This document shows positions 49,337-61,114 of a DNA stretch of 64,000 bases, piece by piece. The notes under the pieces were generated by a model. The model searched no databases, was not told where the DNA came from, and saw only the letters and a list, made by a program, of their open reading frames with translations. The translations under genes were made by a program, and so were the position numbers. This DNA is from Manis javanica (Eukaryota > Chordata > Mammalia > Pholidota > Manidae). Position 1 is the stretch's first letter. Each line of letters begins with the position of its first letter. The stretch spans positions 26,491,501-26,555,500 of the forward strand of contig NC_133157.1 of NCBI RefSeq assembly GCF_040802235.1, in the 5' to 3' direction.

Positions 49337-52300
49337 TTATTTTTAATTTAATTTAATTTTTATTTTGGTATCATTAATCTACAATTACATGAAGAACATT
49401 ATGTTTACTAGGCTCCCCCCTTCACCAAATCCCCCCACATATACCTTCACAGTCACTGTCCATCAGTGTAGTAAGATGCTGTAAAATCATTACTTGTCTT
49501 CTCTGTGTTGCACAGCCCTCCCCATGCCCCTCACACACTATACATGCAATTCGTAGAGCCCTCTTTCTTTTTCCCCCACCCATACCACTCCCTTCCCACC
49601 CATCCTCCCCAATCCCTTTCCCTTTGGTAACTATTAGTCCATTCTTGGGTTCTGTGATTCTGCTGCTCCTTTTTCCCTTCAGTTTTCTTTTGTTCTTATA
49701 CTCCACATATGAGTGAAATCATTTCATACTTGTCTTTCTCCACCTGGCTTATTTCACTGAGCATAATACCCTCTAGCTCCGTCTATGTTGTTGCAAATGG
49801 TAGGATTTGTTTTCTTCTTATGGCTGAATAATATTCCACTGGGTATATGTACCACATCTTCTTTATCCATTCATCTACTGATGCACACTTAGGTTGCTTC
49901 CATTTCTTGGCTATTGTAAATAGTGCTGTGATAAACATAGGGGTGGATCTGTCTTTTTCAAACTGGGCTGCTACATTCTTAGGGTAAATTTCTAGAAGTG
50001 GAATTCCTGGGGAAAATAGTATTTCTATTTAGAGCTTTTTGAGGAACCTCCATACTGATTTCCACAATGGTTGAATTTATTTACATTCCCACCAACAGTA
50101 TAGGAGGATTCCCCTTTCCCACAACCTTGCCAGCATTTGTTGTTGTTTGTGTTTTGGAAGGTGGTGATTGTTACTGGTGTGAGGTGATATCTCATTGTGG
50201 TTTTAATTTGCATTTCCCTGATAACTAGCGATGTGGAGCATCTTTTCATGTGTCTGTTGACCATCTGAATTTCTTTTTTGAAGAACTGTCTGTTCAGCTC
50301 CTCTGCCCATTTCTTAATTGGATTATTCGCTTTTTGTTTATTGAGGTGTGTGAGCTCTTTATATAGTTTGGATGTCAGCCCTTTATCAGATCTGTCATTT
50401 ATGAATATATTCTCCCATACTGTAGGGTACCTTTTAGTTCTATTGATGGTATCTTTTGCTGTACAGAAGATTTTCAGCTTGATATAGTCCCACATGCTCA
50501 TTTTTGCTTTCGTTTTCCTTGCCTGGGAATATATGTTATGAAGAAGTCTCTCATGTTTATGTCCAAGAGATTTTTCCCTATGTTTTTTTTATAAGAGTTA
50601 TATGGTTTCATGACTTACATTCAGGTCTTTGATCCATTTTGAATTTACTTTTGTGTATGGGGTTAGACAGTGATCCAGTTTCATTCTCTTACATGTAGCT
50701 GTCCAGTTTTGCCAGCACCATCTGTTGAAGAGACTGTCACTTCCCCATTGTATGTCCATGGCTCCTTTATTGTATATTAATTGACCATATATGTTTGGGT
50801 TAATGTTTGGAGTGTCTATTCTGTTCTACTGGTCTGTGGCTCTGTTCTTGTGCCAGTACCAAATTGTCTTGAATACTGTGGCTTTGTAGTAGAGCTTGAA
50901 GTTGGGGAGCGAGATCCCCCCCCCCGATTTATTCTTCCTTCTCAGGATTGCTTTGGCTATTTGGGGTCTCTGGGGTTTCCATATAAATTTTTGAATTATT
51001 TGTTCCAGTTCATTGAAGAATGTTGTTGCTAATCAGATAGGGATTGCATCAAATCTATATATTGCTTTGGGCATGATGGCCATTTTGATGAAATTATTCT
51101 TCCTAGCCAAGAGCATAGGATGAATTTCCATTTGTTAGTGTGCTCTTAAATTTCTCTTAAGTGTGTCTTATAGTTTTCAGGGTATAGGTCTTTCACTTCC
51201 TTGGTTAGGTTTATTCCTAGGTATTTTATTCTTTTTGATGCAATTGTCAATGGAATTGTTTTCCTGATTTCTCTTTCTATTAGTTCATTGTTAGTGTATA
51301 GGAAAGCAACAGATTTCTAGGTGTTAATTTTGTATTCTTCAACTTTTCTATATTCCGATATTAGAACTACTAGTTTTGGAGTGCAGTCTTTAGGGTTTTC
51401 TATGTACAATATCATGTCATCTGAGAATAGTGACAGTTTAACTTCTTCTTTACCAATTTGGATTCCTTCTATTTCTTTGTTTTGTCTAATTGCCATGGCT
51501 AGGACCTCCAGTACTGTGTTGAATAACAGTGTGGAAGGGGGCATCCTTGTCTTGTTCCTGATCTCAGAGGAAAAGCTTTCAGCTTCTCGCTGTTCAGTAT
51601 AATGTTGGCTGTGGGCTTATCATATATGGCCTTTATTATATTGAGGTACCTGCCCTGTATACCCATTTTGCTTAGAGTTTTTATCATGAATGGATGTTGA
51701 ATTTTGTCAAATGCATTTTCAGCATCTAAGGAGATTTTGTGGATAAACCATAAAAATCATGTGGTTTTTGTCTTTCCTTTTGTTTATGTGGTGGATGATG
51801 TTGATGGATTTTCAAATGTTGTGCCATCCTTGCATTCCTGGGATGAATCCCACTTGGTCGTGGTGTATGATCTTTTCGATGTATTTTAGAATTCGGTTTG
51901 CTAATATTTTGTTGAGTATTTTTGCATCTACATTCATCAGGGATATTGCTCTGTAATTTTCTTTTTTGTTGGGGTCTTTGCCTGGTTTTGGTATTAGGGT
52001 GATGTTGGCTTCATAGAATGAGTTTGGGAGTATTCCCTCCTCTTCTATGTTTTTGGGAAACTTTAAGGAGAATGGGTATTATATCTTCTCTGTATGTCTG
52101 ATAAAATTCTGAGGTATATCCATCTGGCCCAGGGGTTTTTTTCCTGGGTAATGTTTTGTTTACCGCTTCAATTTCTTTGCTGGTAATTGGTTTGTTTAGA
52201 TTTTGTGTTTCTTCCTTGGTCAGTCTTGGAAGGTTGTATTTTTCTAGGAAGTTGTCCATTTCTTCTAAGTTTCCCACCTTATTAGCATATAGGTTTTCAT

Positions 52301-53205
52301 AGTATTCTCTGAAAATTCTTTGTATTTCTGTGGGGTCCGTCATGATTTTTCCTTTCTTGTTTCTGATTCTGTTGATGTGTGTTGATTCTCTTTTTCTCTT
52401 AAGAAGTCTGGCTAGAGGCTTATCCATTATATTTATTTTCCTCAAAGAACCAGCTCTTGGTTTCATTGATTTTTTTCAATTTTTTTATTCTTCTCAATTT
52501 TATTTATTTCTTCTATGATATTTATTATGTCCCTCCTTCTGCTGACTTTAGGCCTCATTGTTCTTCATTTTCCAATTTCCATAATTGTGTTGTTAGACTA
52601 TTCATTTCGGATTGTTCTTCCTTTTTTAAATATGCCTGGATTGCTATATACTTTCCTCTTAAGACTGCTTTTGCTGCATCCCACAGAAGTTGGAGCTTTG
52701 TGGTGGTGTTGTCATTTGTTTCCATGTATTGCTGGATCTCCATTTTAGTTTGGTTGTTGATCCATTGATTATTTAGGAGAATATTGTTAAGCCTCCATGT
52801 GTTTGTGAGCCTTTTTGCTTTCTTTGTACAATTTATTTCTAGTTTTATACCTTTGTGGTCTGAAACATTGATTGGTAGAATTTCAATCTTTTTTAATTTA
52901 CTGAGGCTCTTTTTGTGGCCTAGTATGTGGTCTATTCTGGAGAATGTTCCATGTTCACTTGAGAAGAATGTGTATCCTGTTGCTTTTGGATGTAGAGTTC
53001 TATAGATGTTTATTAAGTCCATCTGTTCTAGTGTATTGTTCAGTGCCTCTGTGTCCTTACTTATTTTCTGTCTGGTGGATCTATCCTTTGGAGTGAGTGG
53101 TGTGTTGAAGTCTCCTAAAATGAAAGCATTGCATTCTATTTCCTCCTTCATTTCTATTAGTATTTGTTTCACATATGCTGGTGCTCCTGTGTTTGGTGCA
53201 TATGT
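49337..53205 (-). mobile_element. L1, 3'UTR and most of ORF2
   Basis: 3'UTR at 49337-49710, then ORF2 through RT (51317-51544, with FSDDMILYI in place of FADD), linker (52011-52466) and the C-terminal half of the endonuclease (52555-53172: GDFNTPLTPKDRSTRQK, RIDHILGHKK, SDHKGIKLEIN). It stops in the endonuclease at about 53205, where the env retrosequence begins. The remaining endonuclease, ORF1 and 5'UTR are not found to the right. Confidence 0.9.
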
Positions 53206-53238
53206 ATTTATTTTTATTTATTTATTTATTTATTTTTT
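53206..53238. repeat. (TTTA)n tract, decayed poly(A) tail
   Basis: TTTA units directly at the 3' end of the env retrosequence. On the minus strand this is a poly(A) tail that became a (TAAA)n microsatellite. Confidence 0.8.
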
Positions 53239-54186
53239 GAGAGGGCATCTCTCATATTTATTGATCAAATGGTTGTTAACAACAATAAAATTCTGTATAG
53301 GGGACTCAATGCACAGTCATTAATCAACCACAAACCTATATCTCCAATAGTCTCCAATCTTCTGAAGCATAACAAACAAGTTCTTACATGGTGAACAAGG
53401 TCTTACATAGTGAGTAAGTTCTTACATGGTGAACAGTGCAAGGGCAGTCATATCACAGAAACTGACGGTTTTGATCACGCATCATGAACTATAAACAATC
53501 AAGTCAGATATGATTATTCATTTGATTTTTATACGATTTATATGTGAATCCCACATTTCTCCCTTATTGTTATTACTATTTTTTTATAAAATGCTGAAGT
53601 GGTAGGTAGATGCAAGATAAAGGTAGAAAACATAATTTAGTGCTGTAAGCGGGCAAATGTAGATGATCAGGTCTGTGTGTATAGACTAAGTATTAATCCA
53701 AGCTAGACAAGGGCAACGAAACATCTACGGATGCAGAAGATTTCTCTCAGAACAAGGGTGAGGGTGAGTTTCTAAGCCTCCCCTCTGTTGGTCCCCAATT
53801 TCTCTCCTGATGTTCCCCCTGCGACTGTGCCTGTCTTAGGTTGTTCCTCCCTTGAGGAATCTTTCCCGTCTCTGGCTAACCAGTCATCTTCCGGGGCCAT
53901 ACAGGGAAATGTAAAGTCGGTAAGTGAGAGAGAAGCAATATTGTTTGAAAAAGTTAGCTTTTTACTTCTTTGCAGATTTATGCCCTGTGGCTTCTATGCT
54001 CAGCATTTGTCTTGAGGTATCTTTACCACTTGGAAGAATTACGATACTCAGTAATATTCGATATGAGGCACTAATTTTACTAAAGGGTTGTAATTAGGAA
54101 GGAAGAAGAAGAGCTATAGAAGTAGCAGATGGAAGAAAACATGGGAAGATTGATTATTTATTTGGCATATCTTCTTGTAGAGTAAC

Positions 54187-54660
54187 CTAAGCATGTATAG
54201 GTTTTAAACTACTAATTAAATTGCGCACATACTTTAACATGATAGGAATACAGCTACATAACAAAAGCAGACCTACAATTACCAGCCATATCCAGTGAAA
54301 CCAAGAAAACCAGTTAGACACCCTAGGCATTTGTGAAAACTTATCAATGATATGATGGATATTGTCTAACTGCATTTGAATAGTTTGAGAAAAATTAGAC
54401 ATATTAGAACAACACATTCCTGGGAACTGTTCATATCCCATGTGTTGTTTTAACAGTAGATAGTCTATAGTTGCATGATTTTGGAGCACTGCAACTTGCA
54501 CTTCTCCTAATTCTTGGTTGAGTTCCAATAGTATAAATCCAGTCAAATTTGTTGTTTTACTGTATGCACAGGCCAGCTTAGATATCTCCTTCATTCCAAT
54601 GGCAAGTCCAGGAACCTGTGGGATGAATGCAGCTACAACTGCAGCAGCGCCAGGATCTTT
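54187..54660 (-). pseudogene. ERV Env transmembrane subunit with altered CX6CC
   Basis: The open frame (54187-54594), plus the same frame just upstream, encode an alanine/valine-rich hydrophobic stretch consistent with a fusion peptide, a heptad region (LLELNQELGEVQ), a loop where the first cysteine of CX6CC is tyrosine (Y-EQFPGM-CC), a second helix, a membrane segment and a short tail. Copy 1 has the normal cysteine. Loss of that cysteine removes the usual intra-TM or SU-linking disulfide. Sequence further upstream has stops, so no complete Env exists here. TM mediates membrane fusion in retroviruses. Confidence 0.75.
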
Positions 54661-55379
54661 GTTGAAGTTTTTTGATGTTCATTTTCTGGAATGACTCTTC
54701 CAGAGGATGTTGATGTTGGAAGTTCTTCTTCATATCGTATCTTAATTCATTTTCTGTGTAGCCAAATTAGGCTTTGATCCTCTGTATAAACACAAACAAC
54801 CCCTTTGCCCACACTTTGTTATGCCCTTTATACCATTGTGAAGAACCTATTGGAGATCACCACACAGGAAGTACTTTTTTTTTTAAGAGAAAGGAATATT
54901 ATTAGAAAAATGTACTTCCATAGCTGATCATCTGACACCCTTTGAAAGATAAAAATTAAGGATATGTAAAGCATACATTAATTGTTGATTTGCAGTTTTA
55001 TCCTATCAGGGAGAAATCCCCCTTTTCTTTCTCTTTTTTTTGTTATTAATCTATAATTCCATGAAGAATATTATGTTTACTAGGCTCTCCCCTATACCAA
55101 GTCCCCCCACAAACCCCATTACAGTCACTGTCCTTCAGCATAGTAAAATGTTGTAGAATCACTACTTGACTTCTCTGTGTTACCCAGCCCTCCTCATCCT
55201 CCCACCCCCCACATTATTCATGCTAATCATAATACCCCCTTTCTTCTTTCCCCTCCTTCTCCCTCCCTACCCACCCATCCTCTCCAGTCCCTTTCCTGTT
55301 GGTACCTGTTAGTCCATTCTTGGGTTCTGTGATTCTGATGCTGTTTTGTTCCTTCAGTTTTTTCCTTTGTTCTTATACT

Positions 55380-58300
55380 CCAAAGATGAGTGAAATCATT
55401 TGGTATTTTTACCCGCGTGGTTTATTTCACTGAGCATAATACCCTCTAGCTCCATCCATGTTGTTGTGAATGGTAGGATCTGTTTTTTTCTTATGACTGC
55501 GTAATATTCCATTGTGTATATGTAGCACGTCTTCTTTATCCACTCATCTACTGATGGACATTTAGGTTGCTTCCATATCTTGGCTATTGTAAACAGTGTA
55601 GCAATAATCATAGGGGTGCATCTGTCTTTTTCAAACTGGAGTGCTGCATTCTTAGGGTAAATTCCAGGAAGTGGAATTCCTGAGTCAAATGGTATTTCTA
55701 TTTTGAGCATCCTGAGGAACCTCCATACTGCTTTCCACAATGATTGGACTAGTTTACATTCCCACCAGCAGCGTAGGAGGGTTCCCCTTTCTCCACAACC
55801 TCGCCCAACATCTGTTGTTGTTTGTCTTTTGGATGGCAGCCATCCTTACTGGTGTGAGGTGATACCTCATTGTAGTTTTAATTTGCATTTCTCTGATAAC
55901 TAGTGATGTGGAGCATCTTTTCATGTGTCTGTTGGTCATCTGAATTTCTTTTTTGGAGAACTGTCTGTTCAGTTCCTCTACCCATTTTTTAATTGGATTA
56001 TTTGTTTTTTGTTTGTTGAGGTGGGTACGCTCTTTCTGTATTTTGGACATCAAGCCTTTATCGGATCTGTCATTTAAAAGTATATTCTCCCGTACTGTAG
56101 GTTACCTTTTTGTTCTATTGATAGTGTCATTTGCTGTACAGAAGCTTTTCAGCTTAATATAGTCCCACTTGTTCATTTTTGCTGTTGTTTTCCTTGCCTG
56201 GGGAAATATGTTCAGGAAGAGGTCACTCATGTTTGTGTCTAAGAGGTTTTTGCCTATGTTTTTTTCTAAGGGTTTTATAATTTCATGACTTACATTTAGG
56301 TCTTTGATCCATTTCGAATTTACTTTTGTGTATGGGGTTAGACAGTGGTCCAGTTTCATTCTCTTACATGTAGCTGTCCAGTTTTGCCAGCACCGTCTGT
56401 TGAATAGACTGTCATTTCCCCATTGTATGTCCATGGCTCCTTTATCAAATGTTAATTGACCATATATGTTTGGGTTAATGTCTGGAGTCTCTAATCTGTT
56501 CCTTTGGTCTGTGGCTCTGTTCTTGTGACAGTACCAAATTGTCTTGATTACTATGGCTTTGTAGTAGAGCTTGAAGTTGGGGAGTGAGATACCCCCCCTT
56601 TTATTCTTCCTTCTCAGGATTGCTTTGTCTATTCGGGGTCTTTGGTGTTTCCATATGAATTTTTGAACTATTTGTTCCAGTTCATTGAAGAATGTTGCGG
56701 GTAATTTGATAGGGATTGCATCAAATCTGTATATTGCTTTGGGCAGGATGGCCATTTTGATGATATTAATTCTTCCTAGCCACGAGCATGGGATGAGTTT
56801 CCATCTGTTAGTGTCCCCTTTAATTTCTCTTAAGAGTGTCTTGTAGTTTTCAGGGTATAGGTCTTTCACTTCTTTGGTTAGGTTTATTCCTAGGTATTTT
56901 ATTCTTTTTGATGCAATTGTGAATGGAGTTGTTTTCCTGATTTCTCTTTCTATTGGCTCATTGATAGTGTATAGGATAGCCACAGAGTTCTGTGTGTTAA
57001 TTTTGTATCCTGCAACTTTGCTGTATTCCAATATCAGTTCTAGTAGTTTTGGAGTGGTGTCTTTAAGGTTTTTTAGGTACAATATCATGCCATCTGCAAA
57101 TAGTGACAGATTAACTTCTTCTTTACCAATCTGGATTCCTTGTATTTCTTTGTTTTGTCTAATTGCCATGGCTAGGACCTCCAGTACTATGTTAAATAAC
57201 AGTGGGGAGAGTAGGTGTCCCTGTCTTGTTCCCAATCTCAGAGGAAAAGCTTTCAGCTTCTCGCTGTTCAGTATGATGTTGGCTGTGGGTTTGTTGTATA
57301 CGGCCTTTATTATGTTGAGGTACTTGCCCTCTATACCCATTTTGCTGAGAGATTTTATCAGGAATCGATGTTGAATTTTGTCAAATGCTTTTTCAGCATC
57401 TATGGAGATCATCATGTGTTTTTTTTTCCTTTTTGTTGATGTGGTGGATGATGTTGATGGATTTTCTAATGTTGTACCATCCTTCCATCCCTGGGATGAC
57501 CCCCACTTGGTCATGGTGTATGATCCTTTTGGTATATTTTTGAATTCGGTTTGTTAATATTGTATTGAGTATGTTAGCATGTACGTTCATCAGGAATATT
57601 GTTCAGCAATTTTCGTTTTTGTTGGGGTCTTTGCCTGGTTTTGGTATTAGGGTGATGTTGGCTTCATAGAATGAGTTTGGGAGTATTCCCTCCTCTTCTA
57701 TTTTTTGGAAAACTTTAAGGAGAATAGGTATTATATCTTCTCTGTATGTCTGATAAAATTCCGAGGTAAATCCGTCTGGCTCAGGGGTTTTGTTCTTGGG
57801 TAGTTTTTTTTTATTACCGTTTCAATTTCTTTGCTCATGATTGGTTTGTTTAACTTTTGTGTTTCTTCCTTAGTCAGTCTTGGAAGGTTGTATTTTTCTA
57901 GGAAGTTGTCCATTTCTTCTAGGTTTTCCAGCTTGTTAAAATATAGGTTTTTGTAGTACTCTTTAATAATTCTTTGTATTTCTGTGGAGTTTGTTGTGGT
58001 TTTTCCATTCTCATTTCTGATTCTGTTGATGTGTGTTGATTCTCTTTTTCTCGTAATGAGTTTGGCTAGAGTCTTATCTATTTTGCTTATTTTCTCAAAG
58101 AACCAGCTCTTGGTTTCATTGATTTTTTCTATTGTTTTATTCTTCTCAATTTTGTTTATTTCTTCTCTAGTCTTTGTTATGTCCCTCCTTCTGCTGACTT
58201 TAGGGCTCATTTGTTCTTTTCCACTTTCGATAATTGTGATGTTAGGCTATTCATTTGGGATTGTTCTTCCTTCTTCAAGTGTGCCTGGATTGCTATATAC

Positions 58301-59180
58301 TTTCCTCTTAAGACTGCTTTTGCTGTGTCCCACAGAAGTTGGGGCTTTGTGTTGTTGTTGTCTTTTGTTTCCATATATTCCTTGATCTCTATTTTAATTT
58401 GTTCATTGATCCACTGATTGTTTAGGAGCAAGTTGTTCAGCTTCCATGTGTTTGTGAGCCTTTTTGCTTTCTTTGTAGAATTTATTTCTAGTTTTATACC
58501 TTTGTGGTCTGAAAAGTTGGTTGGTAGAATTTCAATCTTTTGAAATTTACTGAGGCTGTTTTTGTGAGCTAGTATGTGGTCTATTCTGGAGAATGTTCCA
58601 TGTGCACTTGAGAAGAATGTGTATCCTGTTGCTTTTGGATGTAGAATTCTATAGATGTCTATTAGGTCCATCTGTTCTAGTGTGTTGTTCAGTGCCTGTG
58701 TGTCCTTACTTATTTTCTTCCCAGTGGATCTATCCTTTGGAGTGTTGAAGTCTCCTAAATGAATGCATTGCATTCTATTTCCTCTTTTAGTTCTGTTAGT
58801 ATTTGTTTCACATATGCTGGTGCTCCTGTGTTGGGTACATATATATTTAGAATGGTTATATCCTCTTGTTGGACTGAGCCCTTCATCATTATGTAATGTC
58901 CTTCTTTATCTCTTGTTACTTTCTTTGTTTTGAAGTCTATTTTGTCTGATACTAGTACTGCAAACCCTGCTTTCTTCTCTCTGTTGTTTGCCTGAAATAT
59001 GTTTTTCCATCCCTTGACTCTTAGTCTGTGCCTATCTTTGCGTTTGAGGTGAGTTTCTTGTAAGTAGCATATAGATGGGTCTTGCTTTTTTCTCCATTCT
59101 GTTACTCTGTGTCTTTTGATTGGTGCATTCAGTCCATTTACATTGAGGTTGACTATTGAAAGATATGTACTTATTGCCAT
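55380..59180 (-). pseudogene. L1 ORF2 (endonuclease-reverse transcriptase), late decay
   Basis: The N-terminal endonuclease (58755-59207) has NVNGLNAPIKRHR and LQETH. Its second half (58207-58773) has GDFN, RIDHIL and SDHKGIKLEIN, so all the usual catalytic motifs are present but split by a frameshift near 58760. The RT part is a 470-residue open frame (56102-57514). Its catalytic motif reads FADG instead of FADD, so one metal-binding aspartate is lost. The C-terminus is in another frame (55396-55740). Function in L1: nick target DNA and reverse transcribe RNA there. Confidence 0.9.
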
Positions 59181-59599
59181 TGCAGGCTCTAGATTCGTGG
59201 CTACCAAATGTTCAAGGTTAGCTTCTTTAGTATCTTACTGCCTAAGTTAGCTCACTTATTGAGCTGTTATATACACTGTCTGGAGAATCTTTTCTTCTCT
59301 TCTTATTCCTCCTCCTCCATTCTTTATATGTTGGTTGTTTTATTCTGTGCTCTTTTGTGTTTCCTTTAACTGCTTTTACTGGGTAGTTGATTTTATTTTT
59401 TGCCTTTAGTTGGTATTTGGTTGGTCTGCTTTCTTTGCTGTGATTTTATTTTCTCTGGTGACATCTGTTTAGTCTTAAGTGTGCTCCTGTCTAGAACAGT
59501 CCCTCTAGTATATTCTGTAGAGGTGGTTTGTGGGAAGCAAATTCCCTCAGCTTTTGCTTCTCTGGGAATTGTTTAATCCCTCCTTCATATTTAAATGAT

Positions 59600-60310
59600 A
59601 ATTGTGCTGGATACAGTATCCTTGGTTCAAGGCCCTTCTTTTTCATTGCATTAAAAATATCGTGCCATTCTCTCTGGCCTGTAAGGTTCCTGTTGAGAAG
59701 TCTGGTGATAGCCTGATGAGTTTTCCTTTATAGGTGACCTTTTTCTCTCTAGCTGCCCTTAAAACTCTTTCCTTGTCCTTGATCTTTGCCATTTTAATTA
59801 TTATGTGTCTTGGTGTTGTCCTCCTTGGGTCCTTTCTGTTGGGAGTTCTGTGTATTTCTGTGGTCTGTTTGATTATTTCCTCCCCCAGTTCGGGGACGTT
59901 TTCAGCAATTATTTCTTCAAAGACACTTTCTATCCATTTTTCTCTCTCTTCTTCTTCTGGTACTCCTATAATGCATATATTGTTCCATTTGGATTGGTCA
60001 CACAGTTCTCTTAATATTCTCTCATTCCTGGATATCATTTTATCTCTCTCTGTGTCCGCTTCTATGCATTCCTGTTCTCTGGTTTCTATTCCATCAATGG
60101 TCTCTTGCATCTCATGCATTCTGCTTTTAAATCATTCCAGAGATTGTTTTATTTCTGTAATCTCCCACCCTACTTTTTCCATTAGCTTTTGTATTTTTCT
60201 CTGCAGCTCCATCAGCATTGTTATGATCTTTATTTTGAATTCTTTTTCAGGAAGATTGGTTAGGTCTGTCTCTCCAAGCTCCTTCTCAGAGGTTGTCTCT
60301 GTGCTTTTTG
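59600..60310 (-). pseudogene. L1 ORF1 remnant
   Basis: The open part at 59643-60119 (158 residues) covers the end of the coiled coil, the RNA-recognition domain (WNNICIIGVPEEEE) and the C-terminal domain (RHIIIKMAKIKDKERVLRAA, RLSPDFSTGTLQARE). A stop near 60135 separates it from the N-terminal coiled coil, which continues in frame to about 60300. Confidence 0.8.
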
Positions 60311-60329
60311 TCTAGATAAAATTCTTCTG

Positions 60330-61110
60330 CCTTTTCATAACAATAGAGGTAGTTGTGGGGAGCTGGCATTTGTGTCGGCTGGGAGAACATCCCTTCTTGC
60401 AATTGTGTGGCCTTCCTCTCCTGGGAGAACAGCTACCCCTAGCGGCTTGTGGTGGGCAGCTGCACACAGACTGGACCTCTCATTCTTGACCAGCCACTGT
60501 TAAAGAAGCTCTGGCCTGCTGCTGTGGGCGTGACCAGCCTGAGGCTGCTGCTCTGCTATGGTGGAGCCACGCCAGAGGTGGAACGGGCGGGATGCTGTTT
60601 ATCACAGTGAGGGGCCTTCAAACTGTGCTGCCGACCAGGGGATTAGCACGCCCAGGGAACCCTGGTATATTCCCAGCTGTGGGGTCCCTGTTCCTTTAAG
60701 ACTTTCAAAGGGCACTTGCTATTGTTTTGTCCCTGCAGCAACCATCATGGGGACTGATTCACAGGTTTTACTGTTCCGTTTCCCTAGTCTCCAGCACACC
60801 ATGCACTGTGTGTCTGCGCTCCTGGTGAGGTTGGCTAGGGCTGGGTGTTCAGCAGTCCTGGGATCCCTCTCCCTCCCCGCTCCTACTCCTCTCCTCCCGC
60901 TGGGAGCTGGTGTGATGTCACGACCTGGACTACAGCTTGTATCTTACCCCCTTCATGAGGCACTGGGTTTTCACATTTGTAGATGTAGTCTGGCTGTTAC
61001 CCTGTGTCTTCTGGTCTCTCTTTTAGGAATAGTTGTATTTGTTTTTTTAAAAAAATATCTGTGGTTTTGGGAGGAGATTTCCACTGCTCTACTCATGCCA
61101 TCATATTGGC
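60330..61110 (-). promoter_or_regulatory. L1 5'UTR (internal promoter region)
   Basis: GC-rich sequence upstream of ORF1. A 233-residue plus-strand frame (60558-61259) runs across it and into the neighbouring L1; it has no family resemblance and is taken as incidental. Confidence 0.6.
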
Positions 61111-61114
61111 TCTT

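Larger units (their letters stand above)
53206..55020 (-). mobile_element. Processed retrosequence of an ERV env transcript (copy 2, longer)
   Basis: Collinear with copy 1 (1390-2653) over its 3' part, at about 90% identity by eye, and extends further 5' by at least 350 bp. It has the same AATAAA and tail arrangement. It includes Env TM (54187-54660), and the stretch to about 55020 may be the surface-subunit end. The right boundary is uncertain, because the next L1 starts there and no target-site duplication could be matched. Confidence 0.75.
55034..61110 (-). mobile_element. Near full-length L1, about 6.1 kb, the best preserved here
   Basis: Complete order: 3' tail at 55034, 3'UTR to about 55375, ORF2 to 59180, ORF1 at about 59600-60310, GC-rich 5'UTR to about 61110. 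It has the longest open ORF2 segment of the window. No clear flanking duplication was found. On its right it directly abuts mid-ORF2 sequence of another L1. Confidence 0.9.
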
